Assembly: GCA_963576475.1 (NCBI GenBank)
Contig: OY754970.1
Coordinates: 33,730,619-33,794,618 of the forward strand
DNA length: 64,000 nucleotides
Direction of reading: 5' to 3'
Source of the DNA: Molanna angustata
Lineage: Eukaryota; Arthropoda; Insecta; Trichoptera; Molannidae
Shown here piece by piece: positions 1 through 11,036 of the stretch. Numbering within the stretch: the first letter of the stretch is position 1; each line of letters starts with the position of its first letter. The position numbers and the translations under genes are program-made. The notes below the pieces were generated by a model. The model was given only the letters and a program-made list of their open reading frames with translations, was not told the origin of the DNA and made no database searches.

Positions 1-516
1 AGTGGGGAGTTATGAATAAGCAAATTTTAAGGTTATTTTTTTATTGCAGATAATCAACTAGTATCTTGCTGAGATTGTATTCTGAAAGATTAATCACAAT
101 GTATATGTGTGTGTGTGCTGTGTACTATGTGCTTTGTTCTATATACGGCGTGTTTGTTCTACTTTATCGATTATAGACTATAAGTACTCATTCGAATCTG
201 TTCAAATTTTACAAATTTCGCTTAGATCCCAGTACATTTTGAAGGATATCTGAGTGCTTCTTATTTTTTTATTTTTCAAATATTTCAAAGTACAGGTAAC
301 TTCAAAATTTGATACTTTTATTTCCAATTGCTAAAAAGGTACACCACTCCCATAATATGGCATCGAAGAGATATCAAGTTTTCATAATAAAATATTTAAC
401 AAACTCATTTCATGAAAATGCTGAAAAATTACCATGCAAAATTTGAATACTTGGGGGCGCCTCGGTAATGAAAAGTATATCGTTGGCCACAACCTACTCG
501 TTTTTATACAAATAAA
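1..516 (+). repeat. Dispersed repeat family A, copy 1
   Basis: Opens with AGTGGGGAGTTATGA and runs through a TG-rich stretch near 107-120 to a tail reading GGCCACAAC. The same order of segments recurs at 16436-16975, and parts recur at 3305-3700 and 5933-6234. No coding frame is visible. It is probably a non-autonomous element; the left end may be cut by the window edge. Confidence 0.7.
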
Positions 517-574
517 AATACATAGACATTAATATTATATTAATTAACTATTTATGATTCAGATTCAATTAAAA

Positions 575-780
575 TATTAAGTTAACACGCACCCAATAAA
601 GAGTATCTAACATTTATTTTTATCACACTATATTTTACAAAGACAAGTAGATTACTGCTGCCCAACTAGGAAACGCTCTTCTAAGGCTAGCAGTTAACAA
701 TTTTTACAGTAACGATACATTATTATGAACTGGGTGATAATTACAAAACATTTCTACCGGGAATTAAACCCGTGACTAAT
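575..780 (-). mobile_element. Degraded SINE-2 fragment
   Basis: The start matches the 3' part of the tRNA-headed SINE seen complete at 47257-47490 (ACACGCACCCAATAA). The far end near 760 carries a remnant of the B box (GGGAATTAAACCCG on the plus strand). The middle is diverged or replaced. Weak but recognisable. Confidence 0.4.
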
Positions 781-2384
781 AATTAAAAAAAATACGAAGA
801 ACACCAAATAATTCACGCAACAATGTCAATAACATGGTTTTCGGAAGTGCACATAATTATGTGATACCTAATCGATAAGAGATTGACAAAGAACCAGCAA
901 ACAAACAAAAACTTCAAAAGACTTCTACAAAAGTAGAGGATATGGGAAAGAATTGTGAAATCCAGAATGGGGTATCAAGTATTTAATCATAGTGAGTATT
1001 CTAGTTTGCAAGTCGACATAAAATAAACAGAGGGTCGCATACGACATGCGACCCTCTGTTTATACAGAACTGCCCACAGACCATACAGCCATCATAATAT
1101 TATACCACTCAAATACTGAACTATTTAGTTATAAACTAATACGTAAATGCTTAAGCGTTTTGGACACATTGGGCGGACTAGACACCCAAAACTTGCCACA
1201 TATACTAGCGCGATATCATGAAAATTAATTTTCAAATCTTACGTAATTGTGTGATTTTAGTCCAGATCAGATTCTTTTGTTGTGCAATGCGATATATTTT
1301 TCTTGTTTCAAAAAAACTGATTTGAGCCTTAAATATGTAGAAAAACTACGACTTTATGAGAATAACCACTAAAATAAATATAATATATACTTACTACCAC
1401 TATGTTAAATTGTAATTTGAATATCTTAATACGTAATTACGTTTTTTTTAGAACATCAATGAAAACAGATAACTAACCGATTTGTTTTTCTTTAAATGAT
1501 GTAATTAACTGTCATTTTTATTGGAATTTTCTTTCGAACGGTAGGTACGAACAGTAATATAAAATAAAACAAAATGTCTGAATTCAAGTTCAAAAATGTT
1601 ATTTTTTGTAACATATTTTAAATAAAAACTTGGTCTACCGTACTTAAGAAATCGTGTAATATCCCTACAAAAGAACGTTTAATTTATGTCCTTACACTTT
1701 ATATCAAGAAGGATCCTTTACTATATAGATATGCGTGCAAACGATCAACTATCTTTAAATCTATGTATGTCATGCGCCTGTCTATTTTTATATTTAATAG
1801 TATTTTTGGATCAGCAAATTGAAACGTTAAGAAAAAAAAAATGAAAACATTCTTATTCCATTTTGAAACGCGCGGCGACTCAGTTTGTAATTTACCCGCG
1901 AAACCGGGGTCACAGGTTCAAAAACGGGCCCCACCTCGATATGTTCATCAAAAATGTATTTAGTACAAATATTTTCACTCGAATTACAAAACTTGATATT
2001 GATTTTTGTGTACGCACACAAGGCCATGAACGCGAGAAAAACTTGTTTTTTTTTTACAAAACAACGAAAATCGTCATCGACTTGAGAATCTGGGCTCAAA
2101 CGATTTTTTCTGGGCTCAAAAATGCAAGTACGGAATAATTTGTGAACAGTAAAAATAATAAAATCCATACAAAACTTCATAAACACATCCCTAATAACAG
2201 AATTGGGCGTTATTTTCACACTAAAAATATAGTCACATTATAATTAAGTACACTGCACACAACACAAACGTTATTCTTTATTGAGAACGACAGGAAAATA
2301 AACAAGAGTCACTTCCTATAACACAATGAGAATTTTAAATATTTTTTTGAGAATAGTTAAGTTTACATCAGTGGGCGGGGACTA
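781..2384. other. Unassigned AT-rich DNA
   Basis: No supported gene. Open frames such as 1827-2219 (minus) and 1863-2138 (plus) overlap on opposite strands and resemble no family I know. Positions 1865-1935 look loosely tRNA-like (GACTCAGTTTGTAATT followed about 30 bases later by GGTTCAAAAAC) and may be the decayed head of another SINE. Confidence 0.5.
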
Positions 2385-2720
2385 TAGAGGATGATCACAG
2401 CGGCCGAGCGGCTCGATATCGAGAGGGTCGCGTGTTCTCGACTCACGACGACGGAAGCAGCGGTCGGTTAGTCAGGTCTGCGAGCGAGCAACGACAGTGA
2501 GTGAAATAGGTAAGTATAGAAAAGCAGACAGCGTATGTGTGTGTGTGTGTGTGAGACAGGCTTCGCGGCGGGCGGACAGCGCCGCACTGTTGCGGGCCGC
2601 CCACCCTGCACGGGGTGGTGTAGATAGGCGGGCGGATGGGGGAGGTCTGAAGGGGGCGGTAGCGGCGTCGTTTTATCAGGTGGCCGCCGACAGCGACGCG
2701 CGAAATGTTTGCAAACGTTC
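2385..2720 (+). promoter_or_regulatory. GC-rich island 1, possible promoter and 5' non-coding exon
   Basis: A sharp rise in G+C in an AT-rich background, with many CpG. A donor-like ATAG|GTAAGTATA places a possible exon end at 2509. Upstream are GAGCGAGC-type motifs; downstream are a GT microsatellite (about 2538-2552) and a G-rich stretch. The 26 bases at 2631-2656 recur nearly unchanged at 28252-28277. A promoter with a spliced 5' UTR is an inference only. Confidence 0.35.
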
Positions 2721-3304
2721 TATTCCGGCAGGGATGTACAATCTTAATTTGGCACCTGGACATTTTTAAATTTCATAAAAATCTTTTTGGGAACTATTAG
2801 ATATAATAAAAAACGAGAGGGTTGTGACCGACGCTCCTATACTCCTCACTCAGTCACTCCGCAAAGTACCTATTCAAAATTTATATGTAAATTATTCATG
2901 AAGTGAGTTTTTTATTAAATTACTTGTTAATTAAATATTTTTTTATGAAAACTTGATAATTCTTCAATACCATTATATGAAAGTGATGTGTCTTTATAGC
3001 AATTTGAAAATGAAAATATCAAAATTGAAGTTTCTTAAGCTTTGAAATATTATTAATAGTGAATTTAGATTTAAAAAACATTTAAAAACTCATCTGTTTA
3101 AAAAAACTTATAGTGTTTAATTCCTAGTTGTAATAGTAAAGCGCCCTTGAGGTGGACACACAAAAACGGCGCTATATAAGTAAGCCAGTTTTATTATTAT
3201 TTCGGGCTCTTTAACACCTTCTCAGGTTTATCACCTGGTGGGATTTGGGGTAGCACGAGCAATGCTGCCAAGTGCTATCCTTATTATTATTATTATTATT
3301 TGAC

Positions 3305-3700
3305 AAATAAAAAAATGAGAAGCACTCAGATATCCTTCAAAATGTACTAGGGTCTAAGCGAGTATTAGTACTTTAATCTATAATTCGTCTATATAAGTAA
3401 AATGAACACGCCATATATATTTCATAGTACAAAGCTCACATACACACATATACAATTTGATGAAACTTTCAGAATACAATCCCAACATACATACATACCA
3501 TCACGGCATATCCCACAAAGTAGGGTAACCAGCGAAAGGTGTGCGGGTGTGATTGCCTTATAAAAGGGAGCACAACACATCTGTGTATACCCACACACCA
3601 GTCTCGTCTCAATGATACTAGTTGATAATCTGCAATACAAAGTATAAACTTAAAACTACTACATCCCCTTGAAGTAATGAACTTGGATTTCATAATGGAA
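3305..3700 (-). repeat. Dispersed repeat family A, copy 2, with an added TATA cassette
   Basis: Read on the minus strand it follows the order of the copy at 1-516, but about 130 bases (roughly 3485-3615) sit between the segment ending CTAGTATCA and the segment reading GATTGTATTCTGAAAG. That extra block also occurs at 63880-64000 and, worn down, at 55640-55885. Confidence 0.65.
3559..3567 (+). promoter_or_regulatory. TATA box-like sequence in repeat cassette
   Basis: TATAAAAGG, a very good match to the TATA consensus, followed by GAGCACAAC. The same sequence is kept in the cassette copy at the window end (63924-63932, opposite strand). No transcript can be assigned from the sequence. Confidence 0.35.
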
Positions 3701-4320
3701 CTACATACATAGTTATCTGTATGTGGGTTTTTTTTTATTTGGAAAAGAATATGTGGATCTTCATAGTTACTCTATTTGTGTGAGCTATGTATCTGCTGTG
3801 ATTTACTATTCATAAATACATGAAAAGTCAAAAATATAATCATTCTATTTTTTTTCTTTTCTGAAAAATGATATAATTACTTTCCAATAAACAATATCAA
3901 AATAACACTGTTTCACGTCACTCAATATATACCCCCCCCCCTCAAGGGCGAAAGGCTCAATAAGTTTGACGGCATCTATAACAAATGATAGTCATTTCTA
4001 ATCCAAAAAGACAGGACAAAACAAGTTATCTAAGGGGCTGTGAAAATCTTTGTTCGTTCCTAGAATACCACATCACATTCCGGTTACGAATCAGTTCAAA
4101 TCTCGACATGTCTGAACGTGTATAACCCGACACGTACTTAATTGTAATGTTGTCCAACATCATTTATATCATGTTAAGTATTATTTAAACGTAACCGTAA
4201 AAAAATTGATTTAAAAGAAAAATAAATACATTTTGATCAGGACATATTATTACCTCCTTACAAATAAGTAAATCAAAACAAAGAACCTTTTAATTTATTT
4301 ATTTGAATCTTTCTGTACAT
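3700..4320. other. Unassigned AT-rich DNA
   Basis: No gene or clear repeat. A C run lies near 3932-3942. Confidence 0.5.
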
Positions 4321-4321
4321 A

Positions 4322-4375
4322 TAATTAGTACACTAGAGGGCTTATTGCCTAATGGCAATTTCTTCCATTCTTATT
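4322..4375 (-). repeat. Hairpin tail of family T (TTGCC..GGCAATAA)
   Basis: On the minus strand it reads GAAATTGCCATTAGGCAATAA followed by a G/C-rich CCC stretch and GTAC. The short stem TTGCC/GGCAA overlaps an AATAA signal. The same tail occurs at 8425-8480, 15270-15305, 28640-28715, 31075-31140, 32350-32440 and 44285-44345. Confidence 0.55.
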
Positions 4376-4574
4376 GTCTTACAGTAAAAGCTATAAACAA
4401 AACAAAAAAATTGTATGAACATAATAAAATACCTCTTTTGCACTCTCAGTATGGTTCCCATTATTATGTACCAAACACAATAATAATATAATCAAATTTA
4501 ATAATTTTAAAGTTTTTTCGTCAACACAGTGGAAGTTCATAGTTATAAATAAAATATTTATAAAAATAAATAAA

Positions 4575-4689
4575 AAACACAGTTTTAATCCACAAATGAG
4601 TAAGACTTTAATGAGCCTGAGCGCTTTCGTCGAATACAGCCGGCATCCTCAGAGGCAGAAATCAAACTCTGTTTGATTTCTGCCTCTGA
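4575..4689 (-). repeat. Hairpin repeat with CTGAGGATG / CGAAAGCG boxes
   Basis: Minus strand carries CTGAGGATGCCGGC and, after a short spacer, CGACGAAAGCGCTCAGG. Next to it, 4649-4667 and 4671-4689 form a perfect 19-bp inverted repeat with a 3-base loop. The layout resembles other dispersed hairpin repeats here (35955-36040, 41690-41740, 48481-48530). Confidence 0.5.
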
Positions 4690-5454
4690 TTTTTATAAAT
4701 ATTTTATTTATAATTAAATTTAAATTAAAGTTAAAAGAGTATTTAAATTTAGTCATCCATCGTGAAAGTAGGGAGTTTCGCCAAGTACATATTCTCCGTT
4801 GACAAACTTGATGAATTTTCAAAATTACGAATATTGAAACTATTTAAAATTTCGAAACTATATATTTCAAAAAAGATTCTCTAATTTATAATCATTAAAT
4901 TAACCAAAAGGTTTGGTAAACAATAATTTATTAACTGGTACATAAATTGGGAAAAAAATATATATACAACTGACATTTTTGCAGATTCCCTAGCTATGTA
5001 GGTACATGCGATTATTGTCAGAAAATCATTATTGCGATGACTAATAATGGTATTGCTACTTAAGGATGTTATACCCGAAATGTATTTTTATTGTTTGCTG
5101 AGTTTTATTATCTTTATTGATTAACTTGAATCCTAATTGTAATTTGTGTTGATATTGAATTATGTATCTATGTACTAAAAGTAAAAAATATTTAGTTGTT
5201 GATTATTTGTTGTAACTTTAAGTGTTTTCATTTTTGTGTGCATTTATATAATGGCGTGAAGTCGTATATTTTAAAATAAATAAATATGAACAGCAATCAT
5301 ACGAGTTTATTGCCACAAGGCAAGTCTCAAAAGAAAATTATAAAATTTACTTTAAATCTGCGATGTAGCACTTGTCTACCCCCCCTCTCTCTCTCTCTAC
5401 AGAAAAAAAAACAAGGAATCGATTGTCCGAAAGTGATTTGGGGGTAAATAGCCC
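4690..5454. other. Unassigned AT-rich DNA
   Basis: No gene. A minus-strand piece of tail family T lies near 5301-5335 (GAGTTTATTGCC on plus), and a CT microsatellite at about 5380-5398. Confidence 0.45.
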
Positions 5455-5715
5455 CTAAGCAGCCCTAGCGAGATTGAAGGTGCAAGCAAGGAGAGGGGGG
5501 GTGTTGCGCTGCACCGGGCGGCCCTCGGCCTCACTACTGCCGCCTCCCCCTCGCACCTCCCGCAGCCCGGGGGTGGCGTGAAGGACGAGCCACTCAGATC
5601 TGGGATATTCCACACAGGGTAAGGGGAGGAGGGAGGGAATTTCTGCCCGACGGCGGGGGGCTGTGGAGGAAATACACCCCCACCCCACATTCCCCCACCC
5701 TTCACACCACATACT
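5455..5715. promoter_or_regulatory. GC-rich island 2
   Basis: Dense in C and G runs and CpG, unlike both flanks. Open frames on the minus strand here (102 and 85 residues) are proline- and glycine-rich with no recognisable domain and are best explained by composition. No start, stop or splice evidence supports a gene. A regulatory role is possible but not shown. Confidence 0.25.
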
Positions 5716-5932
5716 ACACTCGGAGATATTCCTTAACTCGCACCACGTCGCTTGTCACGTGTGTGCATTTGGTTATTGATTAAAAAAAAACATACCATTG
5801 CCTTTTGAACATACAGTGGGTAATGTCAATTTCAACAATGTTAACTTATAAAAGTCAAACTCTCATATTAAAAGAAAAAAAAAATAACCTCTCATATGTA
5901 TAGAACTTTTATTACTCTCCACACTATGGAAT

Positions 5933-6234
5933 AGTGGAGAGTCATGATTTCACAATTTTTAAGCGTATTTTTTTACATCAATTTCACATCAGATATCTTT
6001 TAAAATCAAATGGGGTATAAGCGAGTATTAGATATACAAATTTGCAAAATTTTAAAAGAATCGAATGAGTAGTCTATAATCTATAAAGTAAAATAAACAC
6101 GCCGTAAATAGCACACAGTACATAGCACACACAGATCCATTGTGATGAAACTTTCAGAATACAATCTCAGCATGATACTAGTTGATAATCTGCAATAAAA
6201 AATAGCCTTAAAATGCGAAATCATAACTCCCCTC
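5933..6234. mobile_element. Family A copy 3, foldback MITE with long terminal inverted repeats
   Basis: The left end reads AGTGGAGAGTCATGATTTC and the right end, reversed, AGGGGAGTTATGATTTCGC. Both continue into a T-rich run, giving terminal inverted repeats of about 35-40 bp. Interior segments match the copies at 1-516 and 16436-16975. No coding capacity, so a non-autonomous DNA element is likely. Target duplication not clear. Confidence 0.55.
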
Positions 6235-6930
6235 TATATCCCCTTGGGTTAGTGAGGAGTAAAAAACAGATGATCTCTTTTAATATGCGTTTGTTATTTA
6301 TACCCATTAAAAAATCGTTCATTTCATATTGTAATGATACAATCGAATAATAACGCTGAACATGATTTTCAGCGAACGACAAGATATGGAAATAATATTT
6401 AAAATTCAGATATATAATGAATGTACTAAGTGTACATTCAAGGTGACATGTTCTTAATATAGAACCTTATGTATATTCACTATATTATAACAGTAGGTAA
6501 GTAAGTATATACAATGAATGTATTTTACATTTGTTCATAGTCAAATTGTTCGATCGAAGAAAATCAATTTATCGTTGGAAATAACAGTTTTCATGTCAAA
6601 TATTACCCAGAGACACGCACAAAAATAATAATGTATCCACACTACACCACACATCACATTCACTCATCAAGCGAATATTATTTAGCGAGTATTTAATATA
6701 CATAATAGGTATATTATATAATGTAGGTATATTCCTAACAGTCGGGGATATCGATTGTCGTACAAATTTCGCCAATACAAAAATAGGGGAAGACATTGTG
6801 TTTAAAATTACAAAATTGTTCATCGCAAAATATACAATGTTTGCGCGATTCTCTGCTTTATTTAATGGGGGGTTAATCATCTGACGGCCTTCAAATAGTG
6901 GTGCTACAGGCGCATGGCTATGATCCATTG
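6235..6930. other. Unassigned AT-rich DNA
   Basis: Nothing recognised. The 110-residue minus frame at 6596-6928 has no family resemblance. Confidence 0.45.
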
Positions 6931-6934
6931 GTCA

Positions 6935-7490
6935 GACTACATTCCAAACGACTCGGAGAAACGAGAAAACTCCTAAAGAAGGTTGCCCAAAAATGATACA
7001 AATAGATAGACAATAGGATCAGGCATCCGGTTCTGCTTGTTGCTATAGATAAAGGAATGATGGAAGGCAGAAACCAGAGGTCACCATAGAGACAGTTATA
7101 TGGACCAGTTTATTAGTGATGTGCGCTGTAGCCGCTATAAAGAGACGAAGAGGCTGTCGAATAACATTGTGACAACGAAAAAATTATAAAAGCTGACAAT
7201 TATGTATGCTAGTGAAACATCGACATGTCAAATAAATTTAATCGATAATCGATGTGGCGTAAATGAGGTCTCTTGGACGAGAAAGTATGACAGAAAGTTG
7301 CATTGTGGGTAAAATTAACGTACATATATGCCTTAAGATGGGTTTGGTCACTCAAAATACATAAATGATGACGTATGGCGAAGATCATGTTATAACTCTG
7401 ATAAGAGTGGAATCGGCCAAAGAAAAATTTGATACGGCTATACAAAAGATGATGTTGGACGCGATGCATGAACGTGGATGAAATTTATAC
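6935..7490 (+). pseudogene. Badly decayed LINE C-terminal fragments
   Basis: Two blocks read, with many stops and frame breaks, like the tail of non-LTR retrotransposon proteins. 7045-7190 has pieces resembling the basic GRNQR... and YKETKRL segments. 7330-7490 has MRWFGHSKY followed by ND-VWRRSCYNSD and KRCMNVDE-like pieces, as in the RTE-type tail seen better at 37666-37917. Identification rests on these short motifs only. Confidence 0.35.
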
Positions 7491-8289
7491 GTATAATAAA
7501 TAAGTGGCTACCACCCTCATAGGAACAAAGCGAACCTTATACACTTATTTTATTTATATAAATGAAAACCATTAGTTTTAACAAAGAGCTTTGTTTTTAT
7601 TTACCAGCAATCCATCTATCGATAAAATCCAAGAATCATAAATAAATAAATATTGAGGGCTGTGTTGAAAAAAAAAACAATTCCAATACAGAAAAAATCA
7701 TATGGATGAATTAAGAAAAGTTTGTAAACGTTCCCTTAGGAAACGGCGAGTTGAAATTTGCAAATCGTTTAGAGTGTTGAATTCCGCAGCAGGATCATCA
7801 CAATAATTCCAGTCGACTTTATTGAACGTCTCGTCGTCTGGTGAGTTGGTAAAATGTGTAGAAAGGAGGCAAATTATTGATCCCCCACAAGTGTACTAGC
7901 AAAAAGGCTCCTTATTACACAGGGATTACGTACTCTTCACTTCCACAGGGCACGCCACACAGAGTCACGGAGTGTGAACCTCGTACGGACACAACCTGTT
8001 CGCAGTCGTGTGGTGTGATTCTCAGTCACAGTCGCCCGCCGCTACCATATTATCGCATAGCATAGCAGCGCTGCTACACTGTGCTGTCCCGTCCCGTACT
8101 TACCGTAGGTATATAGGTATACATGTAGGTACAACAAGAGGGGGAAATATCAAAACATTTCCCGTGCGGTCGGATGCGGCGACTAAACATTCGAGGGGTA
8201 GCAAATTGACAAACTTTGACAACAAAACAAAATAACGATAAATATCAATTATTGTACTAATTAAACAATTACTTTATTCAACAATTCCG
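7491..8289. other. Unassigned DNA with a moderately GC-rich patch
   Basis: AT-rich on the left. 7915-8110 is richer in CpG. The short plus frames at 7877-8065 and 8008-8235 overlap each other in different phases and look like chance openings. No promoter or splice evidence strong enough to call. Confidence 0.4.
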
Positions 8290-8560
8290 TTTTTAATGGC
8301 GATTCAAACGACCTACAAAAATATTTTCAATGAATATCTTGAAGTCTTCTCTTAGGATTAGTAGTAATTTCCTCCAATATAATCCGTTCCACATACTTAC
8401 GACTTGTACGTATAATTTATACAGTAACGGGATTATTGCCAAACGGCAATTTATTCCAACCAACCAGAGTTTATGGTAATATACAATACAATGGGTACTA
8501 TGGCAACAAGGTATAACATGACAAAAATTATAAAACAAATCATAATTACAGTTCATAGCA
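8290..8560 (-). repeat. Family T repeat with hairpin tail
   Basis: Minus strand contains AACTCTGGTTGGTTGGAA and then TTGCCGTTTGGCAATAA, very close to the copy at 31075-31140. The 87-residue minus frame covering it is a by-product of the repeat. Confidence 0.5.
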
Positions 8561-8699
8561 ATGATAGGAAAACCAAAGGATAAGGAGAGGAAGAATAAAT
8601 CATGTATTATCAGATAGATATTTTTGCTTTAGCCTTTTAATTTTTGTTTTCAAATACCCATGACTATGAACAACGTTCATCTATTATGCAGCATATGAA

Positions 8700-8980
8700 T
8701 ACCAGCGTTTGTATAAGGAAACTGAATTAGGTCTAGCGCGACTTCCACGTCACCTATACTTTACACGGACGCTGTTTTCAACGGGTTTCAGGTTTTCGAC
8801 GGGGTTTTCAACGCGGTGGGCAAAAAGATAGAACGTGTTCTATTTTCAACTTGGTTTTCATCCGTTTTGGTAAAACAGAAATCTGTAAAATTATTCCCCG
8901 TCGTCGTTACCGACGAGTCAACATGGCTGCCGTTTGCGTTGACTTTTACGTGTGACATTCGCTCGCGATGTATTTTGTTT
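8700..8980. other. CpG-containing patch of unknown role
   Basis: Richer in CpG than its surroundings, with repeated TTTTCAACG-like words and a small CGTCG/CGACG hairpin near 8900-8915. The 74-residue frames on the two strands overlap and have no family resemblance. A CAACATGGCTGCC sits at about 8920-8933 but a stop follows soon after. Confidence 0.3.
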
Positions 8981-10719
8981 ATTTGGAAAGTGTCGAAACT
9001 TTCAATATACATTATATTATATTATACATTTATTATATAATATTTTGAAATACATTTATTTATATTATACATTTATTTATTTATTTATTTGTTTTATTTT
9101 ATAGAATACAACAGCAATACAATAAAGATTAATACAAATATACAAAGATAATTTTTATATAGCCAATTATAGTATTCTAAAAATATATTAAGTACCTACA
9201 TATACATTAATTAACAATTATGAAAACAGGATGGGAAAGGAGAGAGATAGGGAGGGGAGTGGGGGGAAGCATCGACCACTAGAAACTAATATTATGATTT
9301 ACCTCACGTGTCTCAATGTATGAATAATGATAAATTAAAATTAAGTTAAAGGGGCACAATTAAAAAGTTAAAGAGTTAAAGATGTGCACAACAAGACAGC
9401 ACAGATTAAATAACCGACAAATTCACAATTTTTTTTTTTGAATACATAAAAACTTGAAGCAAACATATCCAATTCCGGATCCCTCAAACAATTCGTATCG
9501 AAGTTCATCCAAAACAATTCGTGAATGGGTTCGCTAGATAGCATCCAAGACACATAAATTCAAATGTTTTAAATATTTATAATTGTAAAGAGGAGGTGGT
9601 TATTTGTTTTTAAAAGTTGAACAAAAAGGGCGCCACGGTTTTACCAAAATATGTGCACTGTGCATGACTTTTACGAAATAACATAATGTTTAGTCATTTG
9701 TTGGTTACTTCTTAAAACATACATAATAATAAATAAAAAAAATCGCTTCATCAACAAAACTTCAACGAGCACAAAACAAAAATTGTTATACATAGTTTTG
9801 CGCAAGTTCAAGTATGAAAGGTTTTGCAAATCAAGTTACTCAAGAAAATGTACATTTTCTTTCGAAAGTCAAACAAATCGGACGAATACTGCAAAAGAAA
9901 ACTTTGTGTAATATTGCTCGTATGGAATGTTTGGATTGGAAGAGAGATATTATATCCAAGAGTACAAAGAAAAAATTCTACGCATTAGATTTTATAAAGA
10001 AACAAATTATGTTAGATTTTAATCTAGACAATGGAAGATGATATCAATTATTTGAGATTACCGTCAGTCTAAATCAAGAAATACATACTTGGATATGTCC
10101 AGCTAACGTCAGATTGATAAAGTAACAATCGTTAGGAACAGATGTAGGCGAAATGGACATCGTTTAAAACGAATAAACTAAGATGAAATCATCATATTAT
10201 CGATAAGAATTATATAATTAAAAAGGTGAACTCTTTACAACTCGAAAATAATCTCTTTTCAGAGTTTAAAGAGTTCGTTCTTCGACAATATTGTGCAAAA
10301 ATGGAAGGATAGCTCATAGGAGTTTAGAAATTATTTTATAATAGTCCCAAGGTTAATGAATTATAAGATTTGATTTGTAGAACATAAATAATTAAAATAT
10401 AATAATTATAGGTTATATACCTACCTACAACAGTTTGAAAGATTGTTACTACAAGAAATAAAGTAGAAAATAACATATTCTATATAAGATGATATTAAGA
10501 AAAACTGGTAAAATTTAGAAGGAAATGACTGAGCTATTAAGTAGACATAATGATTGTGTATTTCATAAGCCTGAGTCCATACAGATAGTGTGAACTTCAG
10601 TGGAAAGTATCAAAGTTTCTGTATTGGAAACTGGTATACGTGGCACGGACAGCATCTCAAGGTCATGGAAACTCGAACATAGTAACAATAGACAAATAAA
10701 TGAAAGAAAAGATTTAGGG
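8981..10719. other. Unassigned AT-rich DNA
   Basis: No supported gene. The 75-codon plus frame at 9814-10041 is lysine- and isoleucine-rich and fits A-rich composition. GAACTCTTTA at 10228 is matched by an inverted TAAAGAGTTC near 10267, a small stem. Confidence 0.45.
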
Positions 10720-11036
10720 CGGTTCCCAGCCCGATCTGCGACGATGATGATGATAAGGAGCGGGTAGGTGGGGGTGGGGAGGGAAGGGTGACGGGGTATC
10801 GATTTCACCCGAGGATTGTGTGGGCGAAGGCTTCAGCAGGAGTCAAATATTTACGGAACAGACATGCAACGCGCGAGAGGCGAGGGAAGGGCGGTGCGCA
10901 GTGGCGGGCCGCCGCGCCGGTCAGGGGCGGCACTATGTAACCCCATTCTAGGGGGAGAGAATGAGTAAATGGTAGTCGCGGGGTGGGAGTGGGAGGTAGT
11001 GGTGGGGGTGGGGTGTGTGGGGAGATGGAGGACGCA
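10720..11036. promoter_or_regulatory. GC-rich island 3
   Basis: G runs on the plus strand (GGTGGGGGTGGGGAGGG near 10770, and again near 10980-11025) flank a CpG-dense core at 10870-10940. Frames read across it are proline-, histidine- and threonine-rich from the repeats alone. Possible regulatory island; no exon supported. Confidence 0.25.

Noticed and set aside
4575..4660. Functional hammerhead ribozyme
   Set aside because: The CUGANGA-like and GAAA boxes are present but an extra base precedes stem II and no closing helix with a cleavage site is visible.
5397..5712. Two minus-strand proline/glycine-rich frames
   Set aside because: They overlap in different phases over a GC island; length is explained by low A+T.
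9814..10041. 75-codon frame starting MKGFANQVTQ
   Set aside because: Looks protein-like at first but has no relatives I know and no splice or promoter context; composition fits chance.
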